Shown: one piece after another, positions 35,531-46,304 of the stretch | How positions within the stretch are numbered: the first letter of the stretch is position 1 | How the letters are laid out: each line of letters begins with the position of its first letter | NCBI GenBank assembly: GCA_039881045.1 | Contig: JAYWVB010000011.1 | Span: 186,001-250,000, forward strand | DNA from: Chaetomium olivaceum | Lineage: Eukaryota; Ascomycota; Sordariomycetes; Sordariales; Chaetomiaceae | Length of the DNA: 64,000 nt | Direction of reading: 5' to 3' | Notes under the pieces: model-generated | Told to the model about the DNA's origin: nothing | Seen by the model: only the letters and a program-made list of their open reading frames with translations | Database searches by the model: none | Program-made: the position numbers and the translations under genes

Positions 35531-38267
35531 CTACGACTCCAAACGCCACGCCCTCTCGTCCTTCTTCAGAAGCCGTAGGAGCCGTTCAAACGCGACATAC
35601 AAGAGAACGATGTAAATATCGAGTGTCGAGTACCAGACATACGTCCCCTCATCCGGTTCCATGCCGCAAAATTTGCATCGCATCGTCCACTCCTGAAATC
35701 TGCCTACTGGCCCGTCTCCGTCTTGGTCGTAAGCACCTGCCCGGTCGCAGGCGATGCACCGTAGGCACCGTACATGCTGAAAGCGACGTCCACCTTCCGT
35801 CTGGGATGAGAAACAGCGTTCCTCCACTACTGTGCTACAGCTCAGGCATATATCTGTTTGGTTGGGAAAGCTGCTATTAGTAGACGGTAACGGCGTCGCA
35901 TCAAGCTTTGCGTCGAGCTCCTGAACCGATTTTATCCATGTCTCAAGGCTTTCCAGCGGTTGGAGGAATTTGTCGAGCTGTGTTTCGACGAGACCGGCAA
36001 CTTGGAGCTTGGTGGAAGCTTGGAGGCCAATACGAAGCAACAGCTTTGTATAATGTTCGACCCCGGTAACTGAGGTCAACGCCTCCTCCTGGCTTATTAC
36101 AAAGTCTGACTTTTTGGACGCCAGGACAAATGTCGCAACTATTTTGCGGCAGAGAAGTTTTGCTTCGCGGCGATATTCACCTGAGGTTGTTATCAGTGTC
36201 CGAGGTTCAAGAATCGGGTCTAGGAATCTTGGAGCTTACGAAACTCTGCAACATGTTGAACAGCATGAAGCAACGTGGCCGTGCAGTAAAGTAAAGCGCG
36301 CGCTGGGGGAATGAATGTCGCGTAGTCGTGCGAGCTGGACAATGCCGTTCCTATGTCCGATATGTTTGGCGCAAGTTTCCTTAAACGTGCTGATAACAGA
36401 CCAGATGCGGTGTATATCGTGTGACACGGAGTCCAGAATCTGCTCAAACTCGCCCTCTCCGATAGGGTTGCCAAACTTGTCCATCCATCCCGCCGCCGTG
36501 TGTTCAAGTCTGCCGCAAGTTACAAGCTTCATCCGGACCTTCGAGAATTTGCCGAGCATGTAGCACGTCTTATGCCATTGCCGAATGGTGCCCTCACGTT
36601 CCACCTCGACGAACTGCTCGAGAATGGGACAGTCGCAAGATGTACAGAGCGGTGCGTACATATGGGAGTAGTGGAGCTTGCAATACTGCTTATTCTCATG
36701 GTCGAAGTACGAGTCTTCTTGGCCAAAGACGACATGACAGCCTGGCGCTTCGCATCCGAAGTGGCCGAGATGAAACTTTTTGCCGTTGGCCGTGATGTAC
36801 TCGTCCCTCAGCGCTTTGCCGCAAGCGCTACATAGCTGGCCAAGCCGCCGAAAGTAATCTGTCTCGCAGAGGAAGATGTCATCTAGAGAAAAGAATTGGT
36901 TGGGTATCTGTGTGCTGCAATCCTGGACTTTGTCAGCAAAAGCTTGAGACTTAAGAAGCGTGGTTGTGTGAATTTGAGGACATACTGCGCATCTGAAACA
37001 ATCCAAATGGAACCATTTGCTGCTTTTATACTCGTCCTTGCCTGGGACGCGGAGAAACTGGCCAGTCAGCACGCCACCGCATTTACTGCATCGTTTCCGG
37101 CCCGAGTTCTCAAACTTGTGCTCCGGCCGGACCAATTCGGTGGGCGTTGTGGAGCGGGAGTGGCTCATGAGGCAAGTCGTAGGGACCTCTTCGGGCTCAG
37201 CGACGACCATCGTCGTGTCGTCCACCAGCTCACCCGTCGCGGATGACCGCTTGACAGTCTGAATCTCGCTGGAGTCGGCGGTCTGCTTTCGAGCGGGAGG
37301 CTCGTGAAGTGTCAACTCTTGAAGCTCTTGAAGCGCCGCCGGTATTGCCGCGGTTGCTGTATCCCCTTCCTTGATGGTGGGATTATCGGTCAGATCGATT
37401 AAGTCGCCTAAAGAATGCTCCGCTTGTGAATCAAAGGCCTTTGTTCTAGCCTTCGCAGAGGCCATGGCTCGGCGATAGGCTTGGCTGTTGATGACCATGT
37501 CATCGAACTCGAACTCAAGCTCTGAGGGTGCGACCATCGACGCTGCATCGTGGGTGAAAGGAGTGCGTGTTTGATCAGGGGCGTCGTAAATAGAGTTGGC
37601 AACCCTCACGCTGGGGTTTCGAGCGCGAAGGGACTGTGTCATGGTTGCCGATGCCCGAACTATTTCCCCCCGTTCCCCTAGCATGTTTCTGACTTCGGTC
37701 AGTGTGTTCCTGCGGGAAATTAGCTACCATTGGCGGTGATTAATCTACTACGGTACTTACATCTGAAGCAGTTGAATCAACAGGGTTATAGCGGTCTGCT
37801 GGCCGCGGATAGAGCTAAGCAGATCGTTCAACTGCGACTCATTCCATAGCATTCGAAGGCGCGATCGCCATCGTATCCGGCTAGGATCAGATGTCTCCGC
37901 TGTAATACGCTGGATCTCGGCATCAAGAAGATTGAATATCACTATGACGCCGGTCACCGCCTGGTCAAGGACCGTAGGCAGTTCAGTGTGCGACTTCCAG
38001 ATATCGGTAAAATCATGTCTCTGCAGGAGAAGGCTCTGAATCTGGGCGAGCGAAGCGGATATGACAGTCGACTCGGAGCATATCGCGACAATTACCACCG
38101 GTGCATCCTTGTACTTCTCCCGCAGGTCGTAGAGGCGTTTGACGGTGGACACGCACGTCGTCGTCAATTGTGCCTGGGTATAATCAGCATCAGATTCGGG
38201 ATCACAACACGCAGATGACAGAACTCGGGGATCATACCACGACGGCCGCGATGCTTAATGGGTCCAT
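35531..38267 (-). CDS. STAND-type N-terminal domain fused to LRG1-like LIM domains
   Basis: Exons on minus: 38267-38238, 38173-37761, 37709-36986, 36922-36240, 36180-35531, about 832 residues. The N-terminus (MDPLSIAAVVAQLTTTCVST, then DAPVVIVAICSESTVI and SIRGQQTAITLLIQLLQM) is the coil-rich fungal domain normally found in front of NACHT/NB-ARC STAND receptors. After a linker come LIM zinc fingers: CSKCGGVLTGQF...WFHLDCFRCADC, CSACGKALRDEY...HLGHFGCEAPGC and CTSCDCPILEQF...WHKTCYM. Then follows a region resembling fungal LRG1 LIM-RhoGAP proteins (EYRREAKLLCRKIVATF, TGVEHYTKLLLRIGLQ), including a fourth Cys-rich module (CLSCSTVVEERCF, CKFCGMEPDEG). It stops where LRG1 would begin its RhoGAP domain. 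The 63-bp intron 36923-36985 is in frame and stop-free. One extra base near 36320-36350 breaks the frame. Confidence 0.78.
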
Positions 38268-38835
38268 TGTCTAGGCTTACTCCTTTCTTACCATATCGTC
38301 ATTTATGTGCAAAACATGCAACATTTCTCCTCTCGCTCCTAGCCATGCAGCGGGGCATGCGGGGGTTTAACCAAAGCCCGGTGAGCCCAACTGTCTCCTC
38401 CAAGTTGTGAGTGGCTGAGCTTTTTTGCGGCTTGCTGCGCCTACGAGGATCGGGTAACTCCGAGCTCAATCGAAGGAATGGCGTAACTATCACTTGGGTA
38501 ATTTAAGGCTTGCTATACCCACACGGCGGGTGTAAAAATTTGTATATGCGGACGTGGCAGCATGAGGATTGCTCAATTTTCAGTCGGATTAGAAAACATG
38601 TTCAGTCCGTCAACAAGGCTGCCCTTTACAGCTAATCAGGCCAGGTTGCGGCACAGAAAAAGTTAGGTAGGTTGCCGTGAATGTGTCCTTGGATTTACCC
38701 CCGCATGCCCAAGCTGGGAACTCAAGCTGCTGCGCCTTACAATTTGTCAGACGTAGAGAGAATGGCACGCGTTTAGTTGACTAGGAATAAATTTTACGAC
38801 GCGTTGGTGGTCGTAGTGCGATGTTAGGATCACAC

Positions 38836-38975
38836 CGCGCCACGTTGAGGCAGAAGTCGATCCCCGCCTCGCCGGCATTCTCGATCATAACCTCGGCCAC
38901 GTCCTTACCTAGTGATCTCCATCTGAGCCACAACCAAATCTGGCCGCGCCCCGCCGCCGCTGCTAAGCCAGCGTT
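38836..38975 (+). pseudogene. Fragment of a ribokinase gene (duplicate)
   Basis: About 140 bp closely similar (roughly 80-85% by eye) to 40126-40260 inside the ribokinase gene, in the same orientation: both contain GTGATCTCCATCTGAGCCAC and TCTGGCCGCGCCCC. A 4-bp insertion and other changes destroy the reading frame. It is joined directly to a fragment of the MFS gene end. Confidence 0.8.
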
Positions 38976-39032
38976 GGAAGGCCAAGATGAAAGCGAAAGG
39001 TGTTGGGCGCAGAGAGTTAAACTAAGTGCTGA
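38971..39032 (+). pseudogene. Fragment of the MFS transporter 3' end (duplicate)
   Basis: About 60 bp similar to 43309-43370, the last codons and stop region of the MFS transporter: GCGTTGGAAGGCCAAGATGA here against CGTTGGAGAGACAAGATGAA there, then GAAAGCG(A/G)(A/G)AGGTGTTG(G/A)GCGC. The order ribokinase-then-MFS end matches the intact pair at 39.6-43.4 kb, but about 3 kb between them is absent. Confidence 0.72.
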
Positions 39033-39105
39033 GATTGGTATTTCCGACCACCAGCCCGCCGAGGGGAGATGCGGAATGACTGAAAATGTTCAACCCTTCC
39101 GCCGT

Positions 39106-39190
39106 TCGCGTGTCTTTGTCCTCCATCTAACTAACCTGGTAGTAGCCTGTGTAAGGAATGATCTTTCGACGACCATTGTGGAGTATAAAG
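39106..39190 (+). repeat. Dispersed fragment shared with 47383-47455
   Basis: Both places contain CGTGTCTTTGTCCTCCATCT followed about 40 bp later by TTCGACGACCATT and a GTGG(A/G) motif. In one frame both encode RVFVLHLT and then a diverging LSTTIVEYKE / CSTTILWDTKK segment. The source gene or element is unknown. Confidence 0.65.
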
Positions 39191-39260
39191 AAGTATCCTT
39201 AACAGCACCATACCTACCAACGGCCCCGATATAAAATCACGCTTTCGGCTCTCAACCATC

Positions 39261-39380
39261 ACATACGACCATACCTACTTGAAAGTACGGGATCCCGTCC
39301 GCTCTCCCCTAGCCAAACAAGTAAGGGCCAGATCAGTAGTTGGGTCGGTGACGACCAGCGAATCACTGGTGTTGTATGTT
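39261..39380 (+). rRNA. 5S ribosomal RNA, copy 3
   Basis: 120 bp beginning ACATACGACCATACCTACTT and ending GTTGTATGTT, followed by TTTTGG. The internal control region AGTAGTTGGGTCGGTGACGA and the typical GCGAATC near the 3' end are present. It is in the opposite orientation to the two copies at 30.4-30.7 kb. At the 3' arm it has CACTGG where copy 1 has CCCTGG. Probably functional or nearly so. Confidence 0.88.
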
Positions 39381-39601
39381 TTTGGCTTCTTGGTGGTCCT
39401 CCCTCCCAGGTCCACCCCAGCGCAACACCCACCCACAACCCACCCAATCTCCACATCATTCGACTCGTGGATGAGACAGACTCGCTCATTTGTCTTACTA
39501 CCAAGTTCGAACGCCTGAATACCCAGAAGCGTAGGAGCTCTGTCGGCCGCCCAGAACGAGTGGCGGTAGGACAGTTGTGGAACACATGTTGCTCAGCCCC
39601 T

Positions 39602-40698
39602 TTAGTGAACCTTGTAAGGAGCATCAAAACTACCAATCTCATCTGACCATGGGATGCCATCCTGCGCTCCGACTCTTAGTCGTCATTGCCGCAGCTTTGT
39701 TTGCACGGATGACGGCGCTTTTGATGTCCCAAGTCCCTTTGGCCTTTTGGCGCAGGTAGTCCGAGGAATAAGCCCCCGTGAAGGTGTCCCTGTTCATATC
39801 AGCACTTGTACGGAAGAAGAGTCAGAGGCAATGAGGTGGTCATAATCTGTAGGGGGCCAACTCACCCTGCTCCGGTTGTGTCCTTGACGACAACTTCATA
39901 CGCAGGGCAGTGACCACTACCGCCTGCGTTTGCGTAGAATGCACCCTTGGCGCCTAGCGTGATGACCACATTCTCCACGCCACGGTTCAGAAACTCCTGC
40001 ACGATGGTCTGCCAGCTGTCTTTGTTGACCTCGTCCCTCTCCCGGCCCGACATGATGGCGGCTTCCGACTCGTTGACGAGCAGATGTGTGAGGTACCCGT
40101 AGAAGCGCTCCCCGATAGGGGTGGCAGGCGCCGCATTGAGGCAAAAGTCTATACTCGCCTTGCCGGCAGTCTCGATCATGACCTCGACCACATCCTTAGT
40201 GATCTCCATCTGAGCCACAACTAAGTCTGGCCGCGCCCCACCGCCAAGCTGGTCGGCGTTGCTGAAGTGCTCTTTCTTCCATGTGGCCGTCGCGCCCAGC
40301 GTGAACAGGCACCTGTTCTCCCGTGTCGAGTGCTCAACCATGACGAAGCAGACGCTCGAGTGCGTGTTGGCCACCGTCACGATACCCGAGGTGTCAACTC
40401 CGTTCTTCTTAAGCTCGACGATGAACTTGGCCCCGTACCGGTCGTCGCCGACTGCACCAATCATCTTGACCTCAATGCCGTCGTCGGTCAACGACAGGCC
40501 TTCGATCATTCCTTCGTCTTGCACCGGCCGCTGGTGACATGTCCTGTAAGTTGCGATGGCAGAATTGGCGCCTTTGCCGCCCAGGGCCTCAATGTACTCG
40601 TTGGCTAGAACACTTTCCCCGCGGTTGGGAATGCGACTCGCAATCATAATCAGGTCGGCATCTAGGCCTACGATGACAGCGATGGTTTGCGGTGCCAT
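39602..40698 (-). CDS. Ribokinase / PfkB-family sugar kinase
   Basis: Phosphorylates ribose or a related pentose/nucleoside in the cytosol. Exon 1 40698-39866, intron 39790-39865, exon 2 39789-39602, 339 residues. The N-terminal signature is EALGGKGANSAIA (about residue 40). The C-terminal signature TTGAGDTFTGAY is formed exactly across the intron, with the catalytic Asp in GAGDTFTG. Near the end the frame breaks at about 39664-39672: one extra base separates TTKS from the expected AQDGIPWSDEIGSF. The gene is divergent from an MFS transporter 695 bp away, which suggests co-regulation and a shared substrate. A decayed fragment of it lies at 38836-38975. Confidence 0.86.
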
Positions 40699-41392
40699 TC
40701 TGAAATCTGCCCAAATGCCTGTTTGGTAATGAGGTAGATTTTAGAAGATGTCTCAATAACGTAGGTTTCCGGCTGTTGCGACTGCACTAGGGGTACGATG
40801 GTCGATTTGATAGAAGAGATCTGTTGTGTGAAGGAAGATTTGTAAAATATGGGCTAAGGCAAACACAATAAAGAGGTCAGGCTGGGGCTTGATGTAGGGA
40901 GTCAGTTGGAGAATGTCAAGTGCTCATTTTAGATATGTAGGGTGCCAACATTGAACATTCCAGTGGTGCCACAAACTTTCGAACCTGCACTGTCCCAAGA
41001 GTATCACATCTTGCGCCTCAACAAGCGCATCACTAAGCGCTAATGTGCACCAAATTTAGGTGCTTGCAATCAACGTCTTCACAGAGCCAATCACTAGATA
41101 CACGTATGATGACCCCTCCAGCGAGGCGCTTTTGTGCACGCGGGACTCGGGAATTCCGCAACCCGCTTCATGCCGCATGCGGTGTAACTGTCAACCCATC
41201 AACAGAAACAGACGTGATGAATGTTTGTCTAGGTACCCAGATACATTACCTGACAAGCAGCAAAGCGGTCAAAAAGGCACCTTGGTCCTACCTTGTCAAC
41301 ATGAAGGCGCAGTAAGGCTCTTTTCCCAGGATTGACCTGACGTCCTGAACAGCTGCCGTGTATAGGTAGGTACCTTAGTTATCCACCGAATC
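40699..41392. promoter_or_regulatory. Bidirectional promoter between ribokinase and MFS genes
   Basis: 694 bp separating two divergently transcribed genes. No open frame of interest. No individual binding sites can be called with confidence. Confidence 0.4.
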
Positions 41393-43351
41393 ATGGTATT
41401 GTCGGCGCCTCCAATATCGCGAGACCAGAATGAGCGTGCTCCGGCCACAGCCGCAGACAAGGCTGTCGTTGCCTCTGTCGCAGCACTGCCAGCATATTCG
41501 GCTTTTACTAGAAACCAGATCATACTCATTCTTTGCCTCGCCTCCTTCGCCGCGAGCTTCTCACCTCTTTCGTCTTTCATCTTCTTCCCAGCCATCGACG
41601 ACCTGGCCCAGGCCCTCGACGTTTCAGTTGGAAGAGTCAACTTAACCATCACTTCGTACATGATCGTAGCCGGCCTCACACCGGCCATCCTTGGAGACTG
41701 GCGGATAATATCGGACGTCGAATCGTCTACCTCTTTATGATGGCCATTTACTGCATCGCCAACACCGGCCTTTCGCTCCAAAAGAGCTGGACAGCTCTTT
41801 TCCTGCTGAGGATGCTGCAGAGCATTGGGAGTGCCGGTACGTGGCTCGGCCCTTCCGGTACATGCCCAGAAGCTTGTCCGGATGACCCTCTTAAACAAAT
41901 GTGTCGGGTGCTGACAAAGGCCAGCTACCATCGCGTTGGGGTACGGTGTCGTGTCGGACGTGGCTCCGCCGTCCGAACGTGGAGCATTCGTCTCTGGCCT
42001 CATCATTGCGTAAAACTACATCCTCATACTTTGTGATCGATGATGCAAGAGACCAGATCCAAGGCTGACCTTATTCGGTGGACAGTCCCAACGTCGCAAC
42101 GGCCATTGGCCCCATCTTGGGCGGCGCCCTCACCAGCTACGCAGGGTGGCGCTGGGCTTTTGGGTTTCTCGCCATTTGGTCGAGTATCTGTCTGCTTCTC
42201 ATAGCCTTGCTACTCCCGGAAACAGCGCGATCCGTCGTTGGCAACGGATTGCAAAACGTCTCGAGCCTTCGGCGGCCACTGATAACTGGCTTTATAAAGC
42301 CGGAACAAGTGCTATATCAGGATGATGATGATTCAGGCACCGAGCCGGTTCCGCTGCCTGAAAACGGCAGGGGAAGGCGCCGCTTCAAGTTCCCCAACCC
42401 GCTGGCTAGCTTAAAGCTGCTCTGGGCCAAGGACAGCGCTCTGATCACGATGATCTTTAGCGTATTTTATATGAACCTCAGCTCTCTCCAAGCGTCCACG
42501 TCAACACTTTTTGCTCAGATTTACGGCATCTACGAAATTGAATTGGGCCTAGTGTACCTGCCCTCGGGCATTGGGTCTTGTATCGGGGCATATTATGCAG
42601 GTACGACGTCCAGCTAGTCACGCTTGTCTCCAGCCCGACTCTCCCCTGTTGTCTACATACACTAGACGACCTTCCCCTTGCTAATCTCGTTGGCTGAAAA
42701 GGAAGGTTGATGGACCATGACTACCTATCGTGTGGTTGCGCGGGCAAACAATTTTGAGATCAACAAACGAGCAGGTGACGACTTGGCCCATTTCCCCATC
42801 GAGAAGGCGAGGTTTCGAAGCATCTGGTATGTCCTGAGCGCTGCAGGTTTATCCATGGTAGGATATGGGTGGGCAATGCATTTCAAAGTAGTCAGTCATT
42901 CCCATGCCAGTTTTATAACAGGTGGGCTTCCAGTTCGAGGCGACTGACCACGTCGTATGCAGCACATGGCCGTTCCCCTGGTGCTTCATTTTGTCATCGG
43001 TCTATCTACGGCGGTCGTATTCAATGTATGCAAAATCCAGACCATTCCGTGCAGCCTCCTTCCCCTAGACCGAACTGACGGCTTGGTCGGAAACAGATGA
43101 GCGGGACTCTCCTAGTAGATATCCACCCAAAATCACCTTCGACAGCCCAGGCCGCGAACAGCATTGTCCGTGCCTTTTTTGCCGGTATTGGCACGGCTTG
43201 TGTCCAGCCTTTTATTGATGTCATGGGTATTGGCTGGACGTTTACGCTCTTTGGTGTTCTATGCATGGTTTGTATGGGCTTCGTATGGCTGGAGTGTGCG
43301 TTTGGCCAACGTTGGAGAGACAAGATGAAAGCGAGAGGTGTTGAGCGCTAG
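41393..43351 (+). CDS. MFS transporter, DHA1-like (two frameshifts)
   Basis: Twelve-helix proton antiporter-type membrane transporter. Exons: 41393-41836, 41925-42009, 42086-42600, 42702-42887, 42963-43025, 43097-43351. Helix 1 region QIILILCLASFAASFSPLSS, then the loop motif GDLADNIGRRIVY (helix 2-3 signature), GYGVVSDVAPPSERG, APNVATAIGPILGG (motif C-like GPILGG) and a large central loop rich in charged residues. The second half runs to a basic C-terminus. The pattern resembles fungal quinidine-resistance/DHA1 carriers. Frame breaks: one T missing near 41700 (GAC-TGG should read GAC-TTG-GCG) and one base too many near 42724. Divergent from the ribokinase, so import of a pentose or nucleoside is as plausible as drug export. 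Confidence 0.82.
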
Positions 43352-44640
43352 GAGGTAAACCGAGCGATGCAAACAAGGCCCAGAGCATTCCATTTCAAAG
43401 CAATTTAGCTCAGAACAATCCAACATAAAAACAGTGACATTGGCCAATCTTTAAGGCAAAGAACAGTGGAGTGGATTTGTCACATTCTCCGTGCCGTCAA
43501 GTATCATAGCAAACGTTGCGGATAAAGGGGGCGATCTTGACGGCGGGCCTTTCTGGACCTGGCTTGCGGGCTTACGGCGCGTTTACAATGAGCCGGTCAT
43601 TGCCGCAAGATCGTCTGCCTTGTTTAGTTAGGGTGATCATTATTATGAACTAAGTATGTGACTTAAATATCACAGTCAAGGCTCAGGTGCTACGTCTATA
43701 GCAGCCGAACTAGCAGCTAGCATCTCGAGCCGCTTCTTCCTCCCAGTCAAGCGTCGCCCCGGTCTCCGAGTGTTGTATATTTCTCCCAGCTCCTGAAGAT
43801 TATTAGCATCCGCCCTCTTGAAATGTCACGCCCGCTTACCTTAGGGATGCAAAGAACCCCGTCACTGCATCCTCACCACCGAGCGGCTCTACACCAGCTA
43901 TCTTCCGTTTAGCTTCGACGAGATTCGCTACCACAGCAACGAGTTTCGGTGCGGTTCCCTGCATCTCCTCATTCGTAATGATACCTTAGGGTTCTTCAAC
44001 TCGGTAAGAACAACCTGAATCCAGCGCTGAACGTTCGACCACTGAAGGATATGGCCACCAAAAGCTAACGTTTGACAATCTCGTACTCGAAAGACACAGT
44101 TAATTGTGCCCGACCCAAAGAATATAGTCTGGCCTGGCGAGGCCACCCTCCTTTTTGACGGCAAGGCAGCGGCACCGACGGCAGTTCGGGCAGGGGTCCC
44201 CCAGGGCTCACCCCTTTCCCCTGTCCTGTTCATCCTCTGCATTTCCTCACTATACAAGCAGCTAAAAGACGAACACCCTCACTTGGCTATAGCGGGGTTT
44301 GCGGATGACACCAACCTCATGGTATTTGGTCGTAACCCCGAGGCTAACGTCCGGCAACTAGGGGCGGCGTGGGAAACGTGTCTACGATGGGCCGACAGTC
44401 GGGGGATGAAGTTTGCCCCGGAAAAGAGCGAACTCATCCATTTCAACAAGGGACGACGGCAGTGGACAAACGAGCTAAACCTCACCAACCCAGGGGGGGC
44501 ACCAGCCCCGTCAGACCGACGGAGTCTGCCAGGTTCCTGGGAGTCTGGCTGGACCGGAAGCTCAACTGGAAAGCCCACCTTGCGGCGGTGGAAAAGAAAA
44601 TGAAGACCCAGAGCTACGCTGTCACGAATATGCCAACAGG

Positions 44641-45030
44641 TGGGGTCTCCGGGAGCGGCGCGGGATGCTCCGGACCAATCGATAGATGAACCAATCAGAG
44701 GAGCCGCAGAGGTGATCAGTGAGCTCAGTTGAAGGGAGCTACTGAGCACACTGAGCACCTCCAGGGAAGCCACCAATCAGGGCGCCTGGGCCGTACGAAG
44801 GAGATCAGTGAGCTCAGTTGGAGGGAACTACTGAGCACACTGAGCACCCGGGAATTAGATAGTATATAGTCACTCGTTCTGGAGAGCTCTGGGAGTTCTC
44901 CAGTTAGCAATCACAACTACAGTTCGCTACAAGCTCGAGAGCCTACTGTTGAGACAAGTCTTTGTTGTGCACCCTTTGGCTGCACCGAACCTAGTACCTT
45001 TGCAAAACACCTTCAATCAGACTGAACCCT
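44641..45030. mobile_element. Solo-LTR-like insertion nested in the LINE
   Basis: 390 bp interrupting the LINE coding frame, flanked by the direct repeat AACAGG (44635-44640 and 45031-45036). It starts TGGGGTCTCC and ends GAACCCTA, or, counting part of the repeat, CCCTAACA, giving a TG...CA terminus. Inside are two copies of a roughly 50-bp repeat (GATCAGTGAGCTCAGTTG...ACTGAGCACACTGAGCACC) and a TATATAG promoter-like motif near 44865. No coding capacity, so a solo LTR is the best reading. Confidence 0.65.
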
Positions 45031-46192
45031 AACAGGACGAGGTCCAGGAGAGGTTCGTCACATACGCACTGTTGAGAATAGCGGCGAAAACGTGGGGACC
45101 AGGGCTAGCCAAAGCGCGAGAAGTGTACACAAAGTGCATCCGGTCAGCGCTGGCCTATGGCGCATCGTCGTTCCACATCCCCACGGACGTGGAAGGCGAG
45201 CCGGTAAGGAAAGGCATCACCGGGGCCCTCGGGAAGGTCCAGAACAAAAGCTTGCGGATTGTGGCGGGAGCCTTCAAAGCCACTCCCATTCGCAACCTCG
45301 AGACGGAGACGTGGGTGCCACCGTTAGACCTGTATTTCAACAAACGGCTTGCAGACTTTGAAACCAGACTCCAGCGAACCGACCTGGACGACGGCCAGGG
45401 CGGCAAGAGGACCGCAGGGGGGATCATTCTCACTGCCTGTCGCAAGATACAGCAGAGGCTCCGCCCGAGGAGCGGCTACAGGGGCCGGCCGCTAACCGTG
45501 GGACTGCAGGAGCCCACGGCAGTGGAGAAAGCCGCGAGCACGATCGCGCGCTGGACGGGGGGAGCCGCAGACACGGACAGTGTGGTAGAGGACGCCTGGA
45601 GAGCGAGGTGGCTGAAGGAAGGAGACGGCAGCAGAGCAGTCATCAGACCGGCGGACGACCTTGACCATCAGCGGGAGACGCTGTTCCGGGACGAAACCCT
45701 AAGACGGCACGACAGTCTCACCAAGGCGAGGAGTTCTCTGCTGGTCCAGATCCGAACGGGGGCAATAGGCCTACGGGACTTTCTGTTTACACGGGGAGTC
45801 CCAGAGGTCCTAACGCCCGCCTGCCAGTGCGGCGAGGGACGGGAGACTGCCGAACACCTGGTGGTGTGGTGTTTGGCTCCACCGCTGACTCGAAGATGGG
45901 AGAGAACTGATATTCGAACGCGACGGGACTTTTACTCTGTTCTACACGGTATTGATCCTACATCGGCACGGCTCGCGGGGAGGGTCCTGGAATGGCTAAT
46001 GGACTCAGGGAGGCTAATGATGTTCAGTTTGGCCAGGAGGCTTGAGCTAGAAGCGGCGGCCTAGCACGCACCTCCCTCGGAGGCCAGGAGCCTCCTCTCT
46101 TTGTATACGCAGGCTCACGCACATGTACTTTCCTTAACTGTCGGTATGGGTTTTTCATCCGGCCCGCGAGGGCGCGGTTTTCCTGTACAGTA

Positions 46193-46304
46193 AATAGCTG
46201 AGGGTCCGGCACGCCTTAGGGCATAGCGGAGTATGAATAATAATAATAATAATAAATAGCTGAGGGTCCGGCACGCCTTAGGGCATAGCGGAATATGAAT
46301 AATA
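46193..46304 (+). repeat. Tandem duplication of the LINE 3' terminus
   Basis: Two copies of about 55 bp (CTGAGGGTCCGGCACGCCTT...GAATATGAATAAT), each ending in AAT/ATA repeats. Only one position differs clearly (GGAGTATG versus GGAATATG). Confidence 0.85.

Larger units (their letters stand above)
44139..46304 (+). mobile_element. 5'-truncated non-LTR retrotransposon (LINE)
   Basis: Flanked by a 15-bp duplication ATAGTCTGGCCTGGC (44124-44138 and 46305-46319), the hallmark of target-primed reverse transcription. It starts inside the RT domain (LFDGKAAAPTAVRAG) with GVPQGSPLSPVLF and the catalytic FADDTNLMV. The 3' end of the coding region (to 46064) has the C-terminal Cys/His knuckle CQCGEGRETAEHLVVWC. 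A G7 run near 44494 causes a one-base frameshift. The tail consists of AAT repeats and is duplicated: the segment starting AATAGCTGAGGGTCCGGCAC occurs at about 46193 and again at 46253. It contains an LTR-like insertion at 44641-45030. Confidence 0.88.
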
